The position numbers were made by a program, and so were the translations under genes. A DNA stretch of 64,000 nt from Candidatus Odyssella thessalonicensis L13 (GTDB lineage Bacteria; Pseudomonadota; Alphaproteobacteria; Paracaedibacterales; Paracaedibacteraceae): NCBI RefSeq assembly GCF_000190415.1, contig NZ_AEWF01000003.1, positions 1 to 64,000 on the forward strand. The letters run 5' to 3'. Shown one piece after another: positions 1-9,386 of the stretch. The first letter of the stretch is position 1. Each line of letters starts with the position of its first letter. The notes beneath the pieces were generated by a model. That model was not told where the DNA came from, ran no database searches, and saw only the letters and a list, made by a program, of their open reading frames with translations.

Positions 1-1092
1 TATCGCATAATTAAGTGCTCCGGTACCCAAAGCATGAATATTATTGATATTAATGGTACCGGCTTGCAGAATGGTGCCTCCCGCATAAGTATTGGTGCCG
101 GTTAAGGTTAAGATGCCGCCGCCTGTTTTTGTCAGCGTGGCCCCGGTGGTACCACTGATCCCTCCATCCAAGAGATTGCCAGCAATAGTTCCCGAAGTCA
201 GGCTCAAGGCTTGACTACCGAGCTTAATATTGCTCCCCACGACTGTAGTAACGTTGGCTAGTGTAGGTGTGGCCGGGCCTTGACTGATATCAAAGGTAGC
301 ACCCGAACCGACGTTAACTGGGTTGCTAAAGCTGGAGCTCGAATTTAATAAGGCGAGGGTTCCTGACGTCACTGTTGTTGAGGAAGGTGTATTTGTTCCC
401 CCCACCACCACGGTACCGCCGCTTCCTTGAACAGTGAGAGCCTGAGCCCCTGTAATCGGACCATTGAAGTACCCCGTATATCCTTTGCTATCCACAGTGA
501 CAGGGCCGGTGATCGCAATGGCATTCGCTACCGGATTGGCAGAGCCAATATTACCCGCCAGCTCGAGCGATGTATTAGTGGCCAGGGTTAAATTACCACT
601 GCCCAGACTTTGATAATGATCCAGCCGGAGCCCTCCGGCATTCACCGTGGTTGTCCCTGATCTTGAGCTGGCTCCAGAGAGCGTGAGTGGACCTGAACCG
701 TTCTTAATAAGAGCGCCCGTACCACTTGATGAAGTGAGTGTTAACGTTTGCGTGCTTAGATTTTCAATGGTACCGCCTGAAGCCGTTATTGATGGACTGG
801 CAAGCGTGACCGCACTCGGGGCGCTAGCCGTCAGCTGAAGTTTACCGCCATTCAAAGATACCGTCGTCCCCACATTGGCGGCTGCGGAAAAGGTTACCGT
901 GCCTGCACTAATCGTCGTTCCCCCGAAACTGCTTGCTCCTGTCATTGTTAGGGTGTTCGCTCCCGTTTTAGTCAGAATACCTGTTCCTGTCACTGCTCCT
1001 GAAGCGGTGACATCGGCTTGAGTATTGATGGTGCCGTTGGTTGTTAAAGTGATCGGGTTAGCTAAGGTTAAGGCTGAGGTCACGGTTAACAT
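1..1092 (-). CDS. Autotransporter passenger (beta-helix repeats), partial, runs off left edge
   Basis: The minus strand is open from about 1092 to the window edge and encodes Thr/Gly/Ser/Asn-rich autotransporter-type repeats, with units such as LTKTGANTLTMTG, LTKTGGGILTLTG and NTYAGGTILQAGTIN. This is the parallel beta-helix pattern of AIDA-like adhesin passengers. No signal peptide or ribosome-binding site precedes the first possible ATG (1092). The frame lies +1 relative to the NHL-repeat ORF that overlaps it by 35 bases, so it is probably the displaced C-terminal part of that protein. The C-terminal beta-barrel would lie left of the window. The second copy at 2544-5475 shows the same arrangement with its barrel. 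Start uncertain; family clear. Confidence 0.7.
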   Translation of the reverse strand, partial: MLTVTSALTLANPITLTTNGTINTQADVTASGAVTGTGILTKTGANTLTMTGASSFGGTTISAGTVTFSAAANVGTTVSLNGGKLQLTASAPSAVTLASPSITASGGTIENLSTQTLTLTSSSGTGALIKNGSGPLTLSGASSRSGTTTVNAGGLRLDHYQSLGSGNLTLATNTSLELAGNIGSANPVANAIAITGPVTVDSKGYTGYFNGPITGAQALTVQGSGGTVVVGGTNTPSSTTVTSGTLALLNSSSSFSNPVNVGSGATFDISQGPATPTLANVTTVVGSNIKLGSQALSLTSGTIAGNLLDGGISGTTGATLTKTGGGILTLTGTNTYAGGTILQAGTININNIHALGTGALNYAI

Positions 1093-2209
1093 AGGTTGGC
1101 GCAGCATCTGTATTGATATAAATCTGCAACGGATCCATTTTAACAATGCAAGAGCCGTCGTAGTTGGCGATATAAACTGCCCCTGAACTATTATCCACGG
1201 CAATCCCTACCGGCCGATCAAATTTCGCAACAGCACCGGGCACATCCACCACGAAACCTTGAGTCGTCCCTGCAAGAGTGCTCGTGACTCCGCCCGGGGT
1301 TATGGTGCGAATACGATAGTTAAAAGTATCGGCTACGTATACTGTCCCAGCATTATCTACGGTAATACCACTAGGAATCAGATTAAAAAAGTTAAACCTC
1401 GCCGCAGAGCCCGTGCCTTCTGCGTAGCCTTGTGTACTGCCAGCAAAGAGGCTAGTAGTGCCGCCCGATGTTATCTTGCGAATGCGATAGTTATTCGCAT
1501 CAATAACATACACTGTTCCAGAGCTATCCACTGCCACTGAAGTAGGGGTGCTAAACTGAGCTGCTGAGCCCGTGCCTTCGACATAACCCGTGGCCCCACT
1601 TCCGGCAAGAAGGCTGGTGGTACCTCCAGAGGTAATTGCCCGTATACGCTCGCTGGTAGCGGTAGCCACATATACTGTTCCCGCACTATTTACTGCTAAA
1701 CCTCTAGGACTGGAAAGCCTAGCCCCTGCTCCCGTACCCTCTTGGTAGCCTGAGGTACTTCCAGCAAGCAGACTTGTTGTACCGCCTGAGGTTATCTTTC
1801 GCACTCGATTGTTAGTGGTATCGCTGACATACACATTACCCGAATTATCGGCAGCAATACCCCACTGAAAAGTATTAAATTGAGCACTAGCACCTGTACC
1901 TTCCGCATAACCTGTAGTACCACTCCCGGCCAGCAAACTTGTAGTGCCACTAGAGGTTATTTTACGAATACGGTAATTACCGTTATCAGCTACATATAAT
2001 GTTCCTGAACTATCGATCGTTATCGCGTATGGGTTTTCAAATCGAGCGGCTGATCCTGTTCCTTCTTGATAGCCGCGACTATACGGTGAGCCTACGAATG
2101 TTGAAACAATATTCCAGACCCCTACCTTTGGATTTGAGTAAGCAGGAGTAGTGATAAGCAAACAACTTATTAAAGAAAAAAATATGCGAGACTTGGGAAC
2201 CTTGACCAT
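1058..2209 (-). CDS. Secreted NHL-repeat protein (six-blade propeller), copy 1
   Basis: An N-terminal signal peptide (VPKSRIFFSLISCLLITTPAYS) is followed by six NHL-type repeats of about 50 residues, each with a Y-x-EGTG-x-x-A-x-F block, an SSGT-x-YVAD strand and an R-I-R-K-I-T end. Six repeats match a six-bladed beta-propeller. I chose ATG 2209 over the in-frame GTG at 2236 because it aligns with the start of the second copy at 5475. Neither start has a clear Shine-Dalgarno sequence. The ORF ends nine codons after a shared INTD sequence, in exactly the place where the autotransporter repeats begin in the +1 frame. It may therefore be the N-terminal half of an NHL-autotransporter fusion. Ligand unknown. 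Confidence 0.8.
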   Translation of the reverse strand: MVKVPKSRIFFSLISCLLITTPAYSNPKVGVWNIVSTFVGSPYSRGYQEGTGSAARFENPYAITIDSSGTLYVADNGNYRIRKITSSGTTSLLAGSGTTGYAEGTGASAQFNTFQWGIAADNSGNVYVSDTTNNRVRKITSGGTTSLLAGSTSGYQEGTGAGARLSSPRGLAVNSAGTVYVATATSERIRAITSGGTTSLLAGSGATGYVEGTGSAAQFSTPTSVAVDSSGTVYVIDANNYRIRKITSGGTTSLFAGSTQGYAEGTGSAARFNFFNLIPSGITVDNAGTVYVADTFNYRIRTITPGGVTSTLAGTTQGFVVDVPGAVAKFDRPVGIAVDNSSGAVYIANYDGSCIVKMDPLQIYINTDAAPTYVNRDLSLNLS

Positions 2210-2236
2210 AAGAAGGCACACACTCAACCTTAACAC

Positions 2237-2543
2237 TATGTTAAAATTTTAGTATTATTTTAAATAGAAATGAAAGCTATAAGCGTTAACAATCTTAATT
2301 CTTTACAAATAGTTAACGTAAAACTAGTAAGGAAACCACCCAGCGGCAATATCAAAATTAAAGAGCCACCTCTGGCTTTTTCCAGCTTTTCCACTGGGTT
2401 ACCGAGACTATCAAATCCTAAGAATTAAAGGTAATTTTATTATAATCCGTTAAAACCTCACCTCTTCATCTAGAAATAATAATTGCTTAGCGAAAGTAAT
2501 CGCGCCTTTCTTATTTCCTGTCACTCTTAAACTTACTACAATC
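2237..2543. other. Intergenic spacer between the two NHL-autotransporter units
   Basis: No gene seen. The AT-rich stretch contains a GTTAACG motif and a degenerate block around 2355-2420 that resembles 5600-5690, the spacer upstream of the other unit. The duplication therefore included the upstream region, which probably holds the promoter for copy 1. Confidence 0.5.
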
Positions 2544-4379
2544 TCAGAAATTATAATCGAGGCGAATAAGAGCTTGATGTAAGCGCTGAGCTGGAGAAAT
2601 CTCCCCTGTATAGCTGGCAGTAAGCGAGAGCTGATCCGTCAATAGCGCCGTTATCCCTAGACCTGGATTGAACATGTTCTGCTGCTTATTATGAGTGAAA
2701 ACTGTAAAGTTACCCTCATAGCCAACAAAGGAAGCAGTAATTGCTTGCGGTTTTCCGAGCGGAGTCTTGTAAATATACCCAAGCTTTGCATAGACATACA
2801 ACTGGATGTCCTTATATTTATGTAGGCTTGAGAGTTGCAGCCCGGCTTTAGCCTGGATGAAACGACTGATGCGTCTTTTAACTCTTAAGCCTGGATTTAA
2901 GCCATCGGCGGTTTCTGTATAGCCATTTTCTTTAAGCGATAATCCCCCCATACTTCCATATGGTGTCAAGGTTGTTTGATTAGGCAGAGCAATATCACGG
3001 CCCACCTCTATAATCCCACTATAATGATGCCCTTGATGGCGCTGGTGATTACGGTAAGTCGTGGACGAGAGCGCTAAGTTCCGCTTACCTTTAAAACGAT
3101 GTCGACCGTAAAATCCTGACACATTGACATACCATTTTTTCTTAGGCGTCCACATCCCGTACAGAGCGAAACGATAACTACTAATTTGGCCACTTCCATA
3201 CTTTTGCCTTAATTTGTAGGATGTTTTAGTATGGCCGACGGTGGTCCCGAGAAGAAGCTGATCTGTAATCTGGGTGTCTGCCCCCAGTGATGTGCTATTA
3301 AGATTCGCTTTGACACCGGGAACACCAAGTGTTGGGCTGCCATCCCTCACGGATCTGTGATTGATATTACTGGTAGCTTGCTGGAACCAGATATTCAGGC
3401 TTCCAAAAGATGTTCGCATGTTTTGAGGCGCAGCTTGAGGCGGAGGTAAAGCAGAGTAGGGATCTGTGAAAGTGGGCGTCTTGGTAAAGAAAAGGCTGCT
3501 AAGCCCCTCTTTTGCAACAGGCATGTTTGCTTGCGCAACTGCAAAATTAAATTGAGCTGAGTGCGGCTCATCCACGTTACTCCGTTTGCTAAGCTTATGA
3601 AGACGCCGCTCATTAAGAAGCGACGTAAACATTCCATCCATTTCACTCAGCTCATTCGCAGCAACCGCAGAACTGATCAAAGTGTTGGCAGCCGGATGAA
3701 GTTGATTCAAAGAGTTATAAAGATCACTTATAGAAAGGGTAGGAAAGACGTTTAAAAGATCACTGAGATTGGACCCCGCCCCCGGAGTAACCGTATCAAT
3801 ATATTGAGCTATAGTACCTGCATTACCTTGAGTAACCACACTACTTAAGGACGTCCCTTGGGTTGCAGTTAATTGGACCATATTTGGTAAATAGTTAAGT
3901 GTATATTTTAATAAAATAGAAGGGGAGGTCACACTATCAAAGGTGGTCACAATCGGATTGACAGCCGTCAAAATGGTATACGTCTTCGGGGTACTATAAT
4001 TACCGGGCTGCGGCAAAATATTTAAAGTCCCGCCTAGGGTCGCAGTACCTCCCACATTGATAATATCGGAAATCGGCGTGGCATCAATTTCACAGTTATA
4101 AATTCCTCCAGCATTACTGAAATTGCCAGCAATATTGATCACTCCAATCGAGTTCCCAGGCTTAACGGTCCCGGAGTTGCTCAGGTTAGCAACAGTGTTA
4201 TTTCCAGTAAATTTTGCACCACTGTTGACGACGATAGGGGCATTGGTCATATCACCATTAAGATTGACTTCACCGTCGTTAATTTCCAGCTGTCCTGAAA
4301 AAGTAGGATGCGTAGGATTGGTGATCCGCACTTTGCCGGTCCCATTCTTGGTGAACTTTCCAGCACCACTAAAAGCAGT
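2544..4379 (-). CDS. Autotransporter passenger end and C-terminal beta-barrel, copy 2 (displaced into +1 frame)
   Basis: The first part has passenger repeats (FSGAGKFTKNGTGKVRIT, then a stem with GTVKPGNSIGVINIAGNF). The last roughly 280 residues are an autotransporter beta-domain: alternating amphipathic strands such as TSFGSLNIWFQQA, FALYGMWTPKKKWYVNVSGF, VYAKLGYIYKTPLG and LSLTASYTGEIS, ending in the aromatic C-terminus LDYNF expected by the BAM complex. The ORF has no signal peptide of its own. Open frame upstream of 4379 is only an out-of-frame reading of the NHL gene. Export of the barrel would need a fused product from the NHL gene by a +1 shift; otherwise this is a broken gene. Confidence 0.75.
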   Translation of the reverse strand, partial: TAFSGAGKFTKNGTGKVRITNPTHPTFSGQLEINDGEVNLNGDMTNAPIVVNSGAKFTGNNTVANLSNSGTVKPGNSIGVINIAGNFSNAGGIYNCEIDATPISDIINVGGTATLGGTLNILPQPGNYSTPKTYTILTAVNPIVTTFDSVTSPSILLKYTLNYLPNMVQLTATQGTSLSSVVTQGNAGTIAQYIDTVTPGAGSNLSDLLNVFPTLSISDLYNSLNQLHPAANTLISSAVAANELSEMDGMFTSLLNERRLHKLSKRSNVDEPHSAQFNFAVAQANMPVAKEGLSSLFFTKTPTFTDPYSALPPPQAAPQNMRTSFGSLNIWFQQATSNINHRSVRDGSPTLGVPGVKANLNSTSLGADTQITDQLLLGTTVGHTKTSYKLRQKYGSGQISSYRFALYGMWTPKKKWYVNVSGFYGRHRFKGKRNLALSSTTYRNHQRHQGHHYSGIIEVGRDIALPNQTTLTPYGSMGGLSLKENGYTETADGLNPGLRVKRRISRFIQAKAGLQLSSLHKYKDIQLYVYAKLGYIYKTPLGKPQAITASFVGYEGNFTVFTHNKQQNMFNPGLGITALLTDQLSLTASYTGEISPAQRLHQALIRLDYNF

Positions 4380-5475
4380 TAGACGAGTAAGTATCCGTAT
4401 TAATATAAATCTGCAAAGCATCGATTTTCCGGATAAGATGATTGGAAGAGTCTGCAATATACAGTGAACCAGAACTATCCACATCAATCCCCGCAGGATA
4501 ATTAAATTGGGCCCCCGCACCCGAGCCTCCTGCCGTGCCTGCAATACCAGTACCGGCAATAAGGCTGGTCGTACCCCCGGATGTGATTTTACGGATACGA
4601 TGGTTATCAGAGTCAGCCACATACGCCGTCCCCGAACTATCGACTGCAATACCATAAGGACTACTAAATCGCGCACTAGCGCCGGTCCCTTCCGCATAAC
4701 CTATTGTATTGCTGCCTGCCAGGAGGCTAGTAACCCCTCCGGATGTAATTTTACGAACGCGCTGTGTATAGGTATCTGTCACATATACTGTTCCTGAACT
4801 ATCGACTGCCACGTCGATCGGAGTGCCAAATTGCGCAGCCCCTCCTGTCCCTTCAAGATACCCCCCCGTAGAACTGCCTGCCAGGGTACTCGTAACCCCC
4901 GCTGACGTGATCCTGCGAATACGGCTGTTAAAAAAGTCTGCGACATACACAGTTCCCGAACTGTCAACTGCTACGCTATAGGGCCTATCAAATCGAGCTC
5001 CAGAACCTGTCCCTTCTGCATAACCCTGCGCACTGCCAGCCAGAAGACTAGTGACTCCTGCCGAGGTGATTTTACGGATACGGTGGTTTGTGTACTCGGA
5101 TACATACAGTGTTCCTGAACTGTCAACTGCCACGCCATAAGGATTGTTAAATTGAGCACTAGCACCTGTGCCTTCTGTCGTGCCTGCTGTACCGCTACCT
5201 GCAAAGACGCTTGTGGTGCCCGCCGATGAAATGCTGCGAATGCGATGATTAGCAGAATCAGCCACATATATTGTACCGGAACTATGTACCGCAATACCAT
5301 AAGGATAATTAAATCGCGCGCTAGCCCCTGTGCCTTCTGCGTATCCCCCAGTGCTACCAGCGAGTGTTGAAACAATATTCCATACGCCAACAGTTGGGTT
5401 TGAGTAGGCATGAGTGGTGATAAGCAAACCGCTTATTAATGAGAGGAATATTTGTGATCTTGAAACCGTGCTCAT
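4369..5475 (-). CDS. Secreted NHL-repeat protein (six-blade propeller), copy 2
   Basis: The signal peptide (SRSQIFLSLISGLLITTHAYS) precedes six NHL repeats with the same Y-AEGTG-A-x-ARF / VDSSGT-YVAD / HRIRKIT pattern as copy 1. Signal peptide, first repeat and the C-terminal LQIYINTDT are close to copy 1, so the units are a tandem duplication. The ORF stops at TAG 4369-4371. The codon before it is TTT, giving TTT TAG T, where a tRNA-Phe could re-pair one base forward and enter the autotransporter frame exactly (AGT GGT GCT...). The predicted full product would be a signal peptide, propeller, short helix and barrel. A single-base homopolymer indel would look the same. Confidence 0.8.
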   Translation of the reverse strand: MSTVSRSQIFLSLISGLLITTHAYSNPTVGVWNIVSTLAGSTGGYAEGTGASARFNYPYGIAVHSSGTIYVADSANHRIRSISSAGTTSVFAGSGTAGTTEGTGASAQFNNPYGVAVDSSGTLYVSEYTNHRIRKITSAGVTSLLAGSAQGYAEGTGSGARFDRPYSVAVDSSGTVYVADFFNSRIRRITSAGVTSTLAGSSTGGYLEGTGGAAQFGTPIDVAVDSSGTVYVTDTYTQRVRKITSGGVTSLLAGSNTIGYAEGTGASARFSSPYGIAVDSSGTAYVADSDNHRIRKITSGGTTSLIAGTGIAGTAGGSGAGAQFNYPAGIDVDSSGSLYIADSSNHLIRKIDALQIYINTDTYSSNCF

Positions 5476-5932
5476 AAGTAGGCATACATCTCATCCTAGT
5501 ATTATACTAAAATTTTAGCATTATCTTTGATAAAAGCGGAAGTGATGCAGTAAAATATTCTTATTTCTTTACAATTAGTTAACGCAACTCTATTAAAGAA
5601 AATTACTAAGAGGTAGCATAGGAATAAAAGCCACCACCCAGGCTTTATCCTAGCTTGTCCAAGGGGGTGCCTAGACCCTCAAAATTTAAGAAGGATAAAT
5701 TTTAAAAGTTCTTATCTGTACTCAATATCTAGGAAAAATAGCCGCAACAATCGTCAAAAGATACAGGAAGCGCCTTAAACTCTGAGAGTATATTTTAGAA
5801 AAGAAAGTGACTCTATGAAACTAAAAGAGAGATAAAGCACTCCTTTACCCCCCTAGCCCCACTTTTTCATCTTTGTTATAAAAAACTAAGCAGCTCATTC
5901 ATTCTACCTTTAAGAATGAGCTCCCAGTGGCG
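5476..5932. other. Intergenic region upstream of NHL unit copy 2
   Basis: No coding signal seen on either strand. The proximal part (about 5500-5690) is the degenerate counterpart of the spacer upstream of copy 1 and probably carries the promoter. The distal end holds the terminator of the serine-hydrolase gene (5878-5922). Confidence 0.5.
5878..5922 (-). terminator. Rho-independent terminator of the serine hydrolase gene
   Basis: Perfect 9-bp stem AGCTCATTC (5892-5900) / GAATGAGCT (5914-5922) with a 13-base loop. On the minus strand it is followed by a T-rich tail (CTTAGTTTTTTAT). It lies ten bases past the stop codon of the gene ending at 5933. Confidence 0.75.
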
Positions 5933-7522
5933 TCAGTTTGTATCCTTCTTACGATTAAAGTAAGTATTAGAGCCTTCATAAAATAGGCTGATCACACAGA
6001 CAGTGGTATCTTGATCTTTGGAGGAACCACCAAAAACCATATCTGCATAATCTGTTTCACTATAAGCTGGCGTAAATTGATTTGCTTTAAAAGTAAAGTT
6101 ATCGCCATTCCAATGGGTTAAAGGGGCTTTAAGGTTACGATACTTTATAACGAGATGCTCTCCTTCTTGAACAATCTCCACGGAACCATACAGCTTATTC
6201 TCATAAACACCGACATAACGCTGTAAGGAACGAGCTGGCACAGGATTTTTTAACCGCTGGGCACGCCGGCTTTCTAAAGATTTTTCGCGGGACCCATATA
6301 AATCCGCTTTGAGTTCGGCGCTCCAATCATGATCCTCTTCAATTCCGGCAACCAGATCTAAAAAGCGAGCCCGAATGGCTTCAGGTAATAAATTAACACG
6401 CATTCCTCCAAGATTAGAAAGAATAACAATACCCACCTTTTTCTCAGGCACGTAAGAAATAAGCGCGCGTACCCCGGTCATTCCCCCCATATGTGATATA
6501 ACTCGATTGAGCCCGGCATAATCATGAGTATACCACCCCATGCCATAATAGATATCTTTTACCCGTTCTTTAGGAAATAACCGCCCCCCTTGAGGCGCCC
6601 CCACGTGGGTTAACTTATCAAGCATCTTAGCAAGCTGATCAGGGCTTACGATCTGCTTTCCTTGATCAGTCACACCACCATTAACCCAGAACTGCAACCA
6701 TTTTGCCATATCCTGGATGCTGGCATTTATGCCGCGCGAGGTGGCAAACTTATAAATTGCTGGGTTTCCTCCTTGAATAATATGAGGAGTGCCTTGGTAA
6801 TCGGAGTAATGCTGCTGGACATGATCCGTAAACTGAAATTTGATCCGTGCCCATAGGCGTTTTAACCATCCATCTGTAGCTGTTACACCGAATTCGCCTA
6901 AAGAGGCTGAGGGCATGCCAATCGGCTCAAATATCTGCTCTTTAAAGGTCTGATTAATCGGTTGGCCGGTAATTTTCTCACTGATCCAGCAAAATAATCC
7001 TGGAAAAATATTCTGGTAATCAAAGCGCTCATCAAAGGTATTATCAGGAGTAACTTGGTCAAGAACATGATAGATTTCTTGCTCTGACCATCCCATTTCC
7101 ACTAAGGTGTCAAAAGCAAATCCTCTTAAACCACTGCGATGTTGAAACAATTTTGCTACTGTCATCCCTTGTGTGGCTGTATCCGCAGCTAGTTTGAAGT
7201 CAGGCAGATATTTGATGACAGGATCATCTAAGTTAAGCTTCTTATCCTCAGCGAGCTTAAGCATCAGCAGTGCACTAAAGGCTTTAGTTAGCGAGGCAAT
7301 CGGGAAAATTGTATCTGGGGTTATCGGCTTCTTGTTATCAGCTGAGCGAAACCCAAAGACTTTTACATAACTTATTTTGCCATCTTCAACAATGGCAATG
7401 GCAAGTCCGGGAGATTTCCAATCTTCATTGGCTTTTAGAATATAAGATTCCAGCGCTTGATAATTAAGGCTCCATGAAGTTGAAACGAGAGCAAGGACCA
7501 TCGCCAAAATACGGATCAACAT
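5933..7522 (-). CDS. Serine hydrolase, class C beta-lactamase family, with C-terminal DUF3471-like domain
   Basis: Exported enzyme of 529 residues with an N-terminal signal peptide. It has the three active-site motifs of the class C beta-lactamase/D-aminopeptidase fold: SLTK at 77-80 (nucleophile Ser77, Lys80), YQN at 169-171 and HMG at 344-346. Residues about 415-525 form an extra C-terminal beta domain resembling DUF3471 found behind such hydrolases. Members act on D-amino-acid peptides, esters or beta-lactams; the substrate cannot be read from sequence. The start is supported by a GGGGGA ribosome-binding site. It stands upstream of its own terminator and downstream (36 bp) of the RidA gene, so it may be the end of the hemW operon. 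Confidence 0.85.
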   Translation of the reverse strand: MLIRILAMVLALVSTSWSLNYQALESYILKANEDWKSPGLAIAIVEDGKISYVKVFGFRSADNKKPITPDTIFPIASLTKAFSALLMLKLAEDKKLNLDDPVIKYLPDFKLAADTATQGMTVAKLFQHRSGLRGFAFDTLVEMGWSEQEIYHVLDQVTPDNTFDERFDYQNIFPGLFCWISEKITGQPINQTFKEQIFEPIGMPSASLGEFGVTATDGWLKRLWARIKFQFTDHVQQHYSDYQGTPHIIQGGNPAIYKFATSRGINASIQDMAKWLQFWVNGGVTDQGKQIVSPDQLAKMLDKLTHVGAPQGGRLFPKERVKDIYYGMGWYTHDYAGLNRVISHMGGMTGVRALISYVPEKKVGIVILSNLGGMRVNLLPEAIRARFLDLVAGIEEDHDWSAELKADLYGSREKSLESRRAQRLKNPVPARSLQRYVGVYENKLYGSVEIVQEGEHLVIKYRNLKAPLTHWNGDNFTFKANQFTPAYSETDYADMVFGGSSKDQDTTVCVISLFYEGSNTYFNRKKDTN

Positions 7523-7558
7523 TATTTTTCCCCCAACGGATTAGCTTAAACACTTGGC

Positions 7559-8020
7559 TTAACGAATCTGAAAGATAGCTTCAATTTCGACGCTGGCGCC
7601 TAAAGGAAGAGCCGCCACCCCCACAGCAGCACGAGCATGGCGCCCCTTATCTCCAAAAACATCGCCGATCAGATCAGAAGCTCCATTGATTACAATGGGA
7701 TGCTGCGTAAAGTCTGGCGTACTGGCCACAAAGCCTCCCAGGCGGATGCACTGAATAATGCGGCTCCAATCACCGTCAACGGCCGTCTTCAGCTGCGCTA
7801 GAATATTGATTGCGCATTGGCGTGCGGCGGCAATTCCTTCCTCCAAGCTGACAGTCGCACCTAAATGACCCGGATTTAAAATTTCACCGTTTTTAAAGGG
7901 CAGCTGTCCTGAAATAATAACCCAGTCACCCACTATTTTATAGCCGACGTAATTAGCAACAGCCTTAGGGATTGTGGGAATATTTAGCTCCAATTCCGAT
8001 AGACGAGCTTCAATTGTCAT
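7559..8020 (-). CDS. RidA/YjgF-family protein
   Basis: 153 residues with the single RidA-domain pattern: central GQLPFKNGEI and C-terminal HARAAVGVAALPLGASVEIE with the conserved Arg that binds the carboxylate of imine/enamine substrates. RidA deaminates reactive 2-aminoacrylate-type intermediates from PLP enzymes. This one belongs to the longer subgroup common in alphaproteobacteria next to hemW or rdgB; its substrate is unassigned. Its ATG overlaps the TGA of hemW by four bases, so the two are translationally coupled. Confidence 0.85.
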   Translation of the reverse strand: MTIEARLSELELNIPTIPKAVANYVGYKIVGDWVIISGQLPFKNGEILNPGHLGATVSLEEGIAAARQCAINILAQLKTAVDGDWSRIIQCIRLGGFVASTPDFTQHPIVINGASDLIGDVFGDKGRHARAAVGVAALPLGASVEIEAIFQIR

Positions 8021-9159
8021 TCAGACCTCCGAATTATTCTTAAAATTTCATTTAAGCACAACCGCCCTTGGGGGCTGACTTGTATCGTATTACCATCATA
8101 AGTGATTAAATTTGCTTTGACTAGGCGTTCGATGCCCACAGCGTCTAAAACCTCGTCTCCAGAGCATGGCAAACGCTGCACTTCAAACTGTTGGTTAAGC
8201 CTTAAGCCCATTAACAGCATCTCACTCGCTTGCTCTTGGGCAGATAAAGCAAATAGTTCATCAAAACCATCTCCCTTTTCAGCGACTTGACGCAGCCAGG
8301 TTTCGGGGGCACGATATTGTTTGGTGGCATGACGCACACCATTTAATGTCAAGCGTCCATGGGCACCCGGGCCAATACCTGCGTAGTCTTGATAGGTCCA
8401 ATAAGCAAGGTTATGCTGAGATTCGCACCCCACACGGGCATAGTTTGATATTTCATAATTTAAAAGGCCAGCTTGGGACGTAAGCGTGGCGGTTAACTCA
8501 TATAAGTCAGCAGCAAGCTCATCAGTCGGTAAGACAAAATCCCCCCGGGCATAGCGCGTCGCGAACGCTGTACCCGGCTCAATTGTTAACTGGTACAGAG
8601 ATAAATGTTCCGTGCCAAACGCTAATGCCTGCGATAACTCAGCTTGCCATGCCGCGACTGTTTGATTGGGCCGGGCATAAATCAGATCAAAGGATACGCG
8701 TTGGAAACATTGTTGCGCAGTTTCAATAGCTCTCATCCCTTCTTCAGCACTGTGTAAACGTCCCAAAAAATTTAGATCCGCCTGATGTAACGCTTGGATT
8801 CCCAACGAAACGCGATTGATGCCCGCTTGGGCCAAAGCCCGAAAATTATCAACTTCTACTGAGTTGGGATTGGCCTCCAGAGTGATCTCCGTTTCTGGTA
8901 AAAGCGGCCACAGACGTGCGATCTCTGTTAAAATACTGTCGACTAATGACGGAGGCATAAGGGAAGGAGTGCCGCCGCCAAAGAAAATGCTTTGAATGGT
9001 ACGCGGTCCCACTAAGTCCCGGTGACGCTGAAGCTCTTTAAGATAGGCCTGGTGCCATGCTTGCAGATCAATCTGGTCGCGCACATGACTGTTAAAATCA
9101 CAGTAAGGGCATTTTGAAGCACAAAAGGGCCAGTGGATATACAAAGCAAGTGAAGTCAT
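8017..9159 (-). CDS. hemW: Radical SAM protein HemW (HemN-like)
   Basis: Radical SAM enzyme of 380 residues. The 4Fe-4S motif C-x3-C-x2-C sits at Cys13, Cys17 and Cys20 (HWPFCASKCPYCDFNSH), followed by the glycine-rich SAM loop FFGGGTPSLM and EANPNSVE. HemW is a haem chaperone; the family is often annotated as oxygen-independent coproporphyrinogen oxidase but lacks the extra N-terminal residues of HemN. The C-terminal HemN-type domain (LLMGLRLNQ) is present. Length is normal. The neighbourhood rph-rdgB-hemW-ridA is a standard alphaproteobacterial block. Confidence 0.92.
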   Translation of the reverse strand: MTSLALYIHWPFCASKCPYCDFNSHVRDQIDLQAWHQAYLKELQRHRDLVGPRTIQSIFFGGGTPSLMPPSLVDSILTEIARLWPLLPETEITLEANPNSVEVDNFRALAQAGINRVSLGIQALHQADLNFLGRLHSAEEGMRAIETAQQCFQRVSFDLIYARPNQTVAAWQAELSQALAFGTEHLSLYQLTIEPGTAFATRYARGDFVLPTDELAADLYELTATLTSQAGLLNYEISNYARVGCESQHNLAYWTYQDYAGIGPGAHGRLTLNGVRHATKQYRAPETWLRQVAEKGDGFDELFALSAQEQASEMLLMGLRLNQQFEVQRLPCSGDEVLDAVGIERLVKANLITYDGNTIQVSPQGRLCLNEILRIIRRSE

Positions 9160-9386
9160 CTTTATTTATTATTGAGTTGTTTTCTTTACTAAATCATACT
9201 TTTGAGATAAATGGCTACCTCCTTTTATAGATTGTCTATTTAGAAAGAGGAAAACTACTAAGAGTGAAGTCAGTAACCGCTTAGACATCAAACCTCTAGC
9301 CTTGCCAAAAAGCGTTTATACCAACCAGCTGAGCGATAGTGAGAAATGGCAGTGTTTCCAGTATGCCTGTAGCTGAGAGCAGCAAA

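Noticed and set aside
4380..4697. N-terminal 106 residues of the autotransporter frame upstream of 4379
   Set aside because: It is the +1 reading of the NHL gene and has no start signal; not real protein.
1058..5475. Periodic DNA repeats that could suggest CRISPR or tandem satellites
   Set aside because: The period of about 155 bp follows the NHL protein repeat; no short identical direct repeats with unique spacers.
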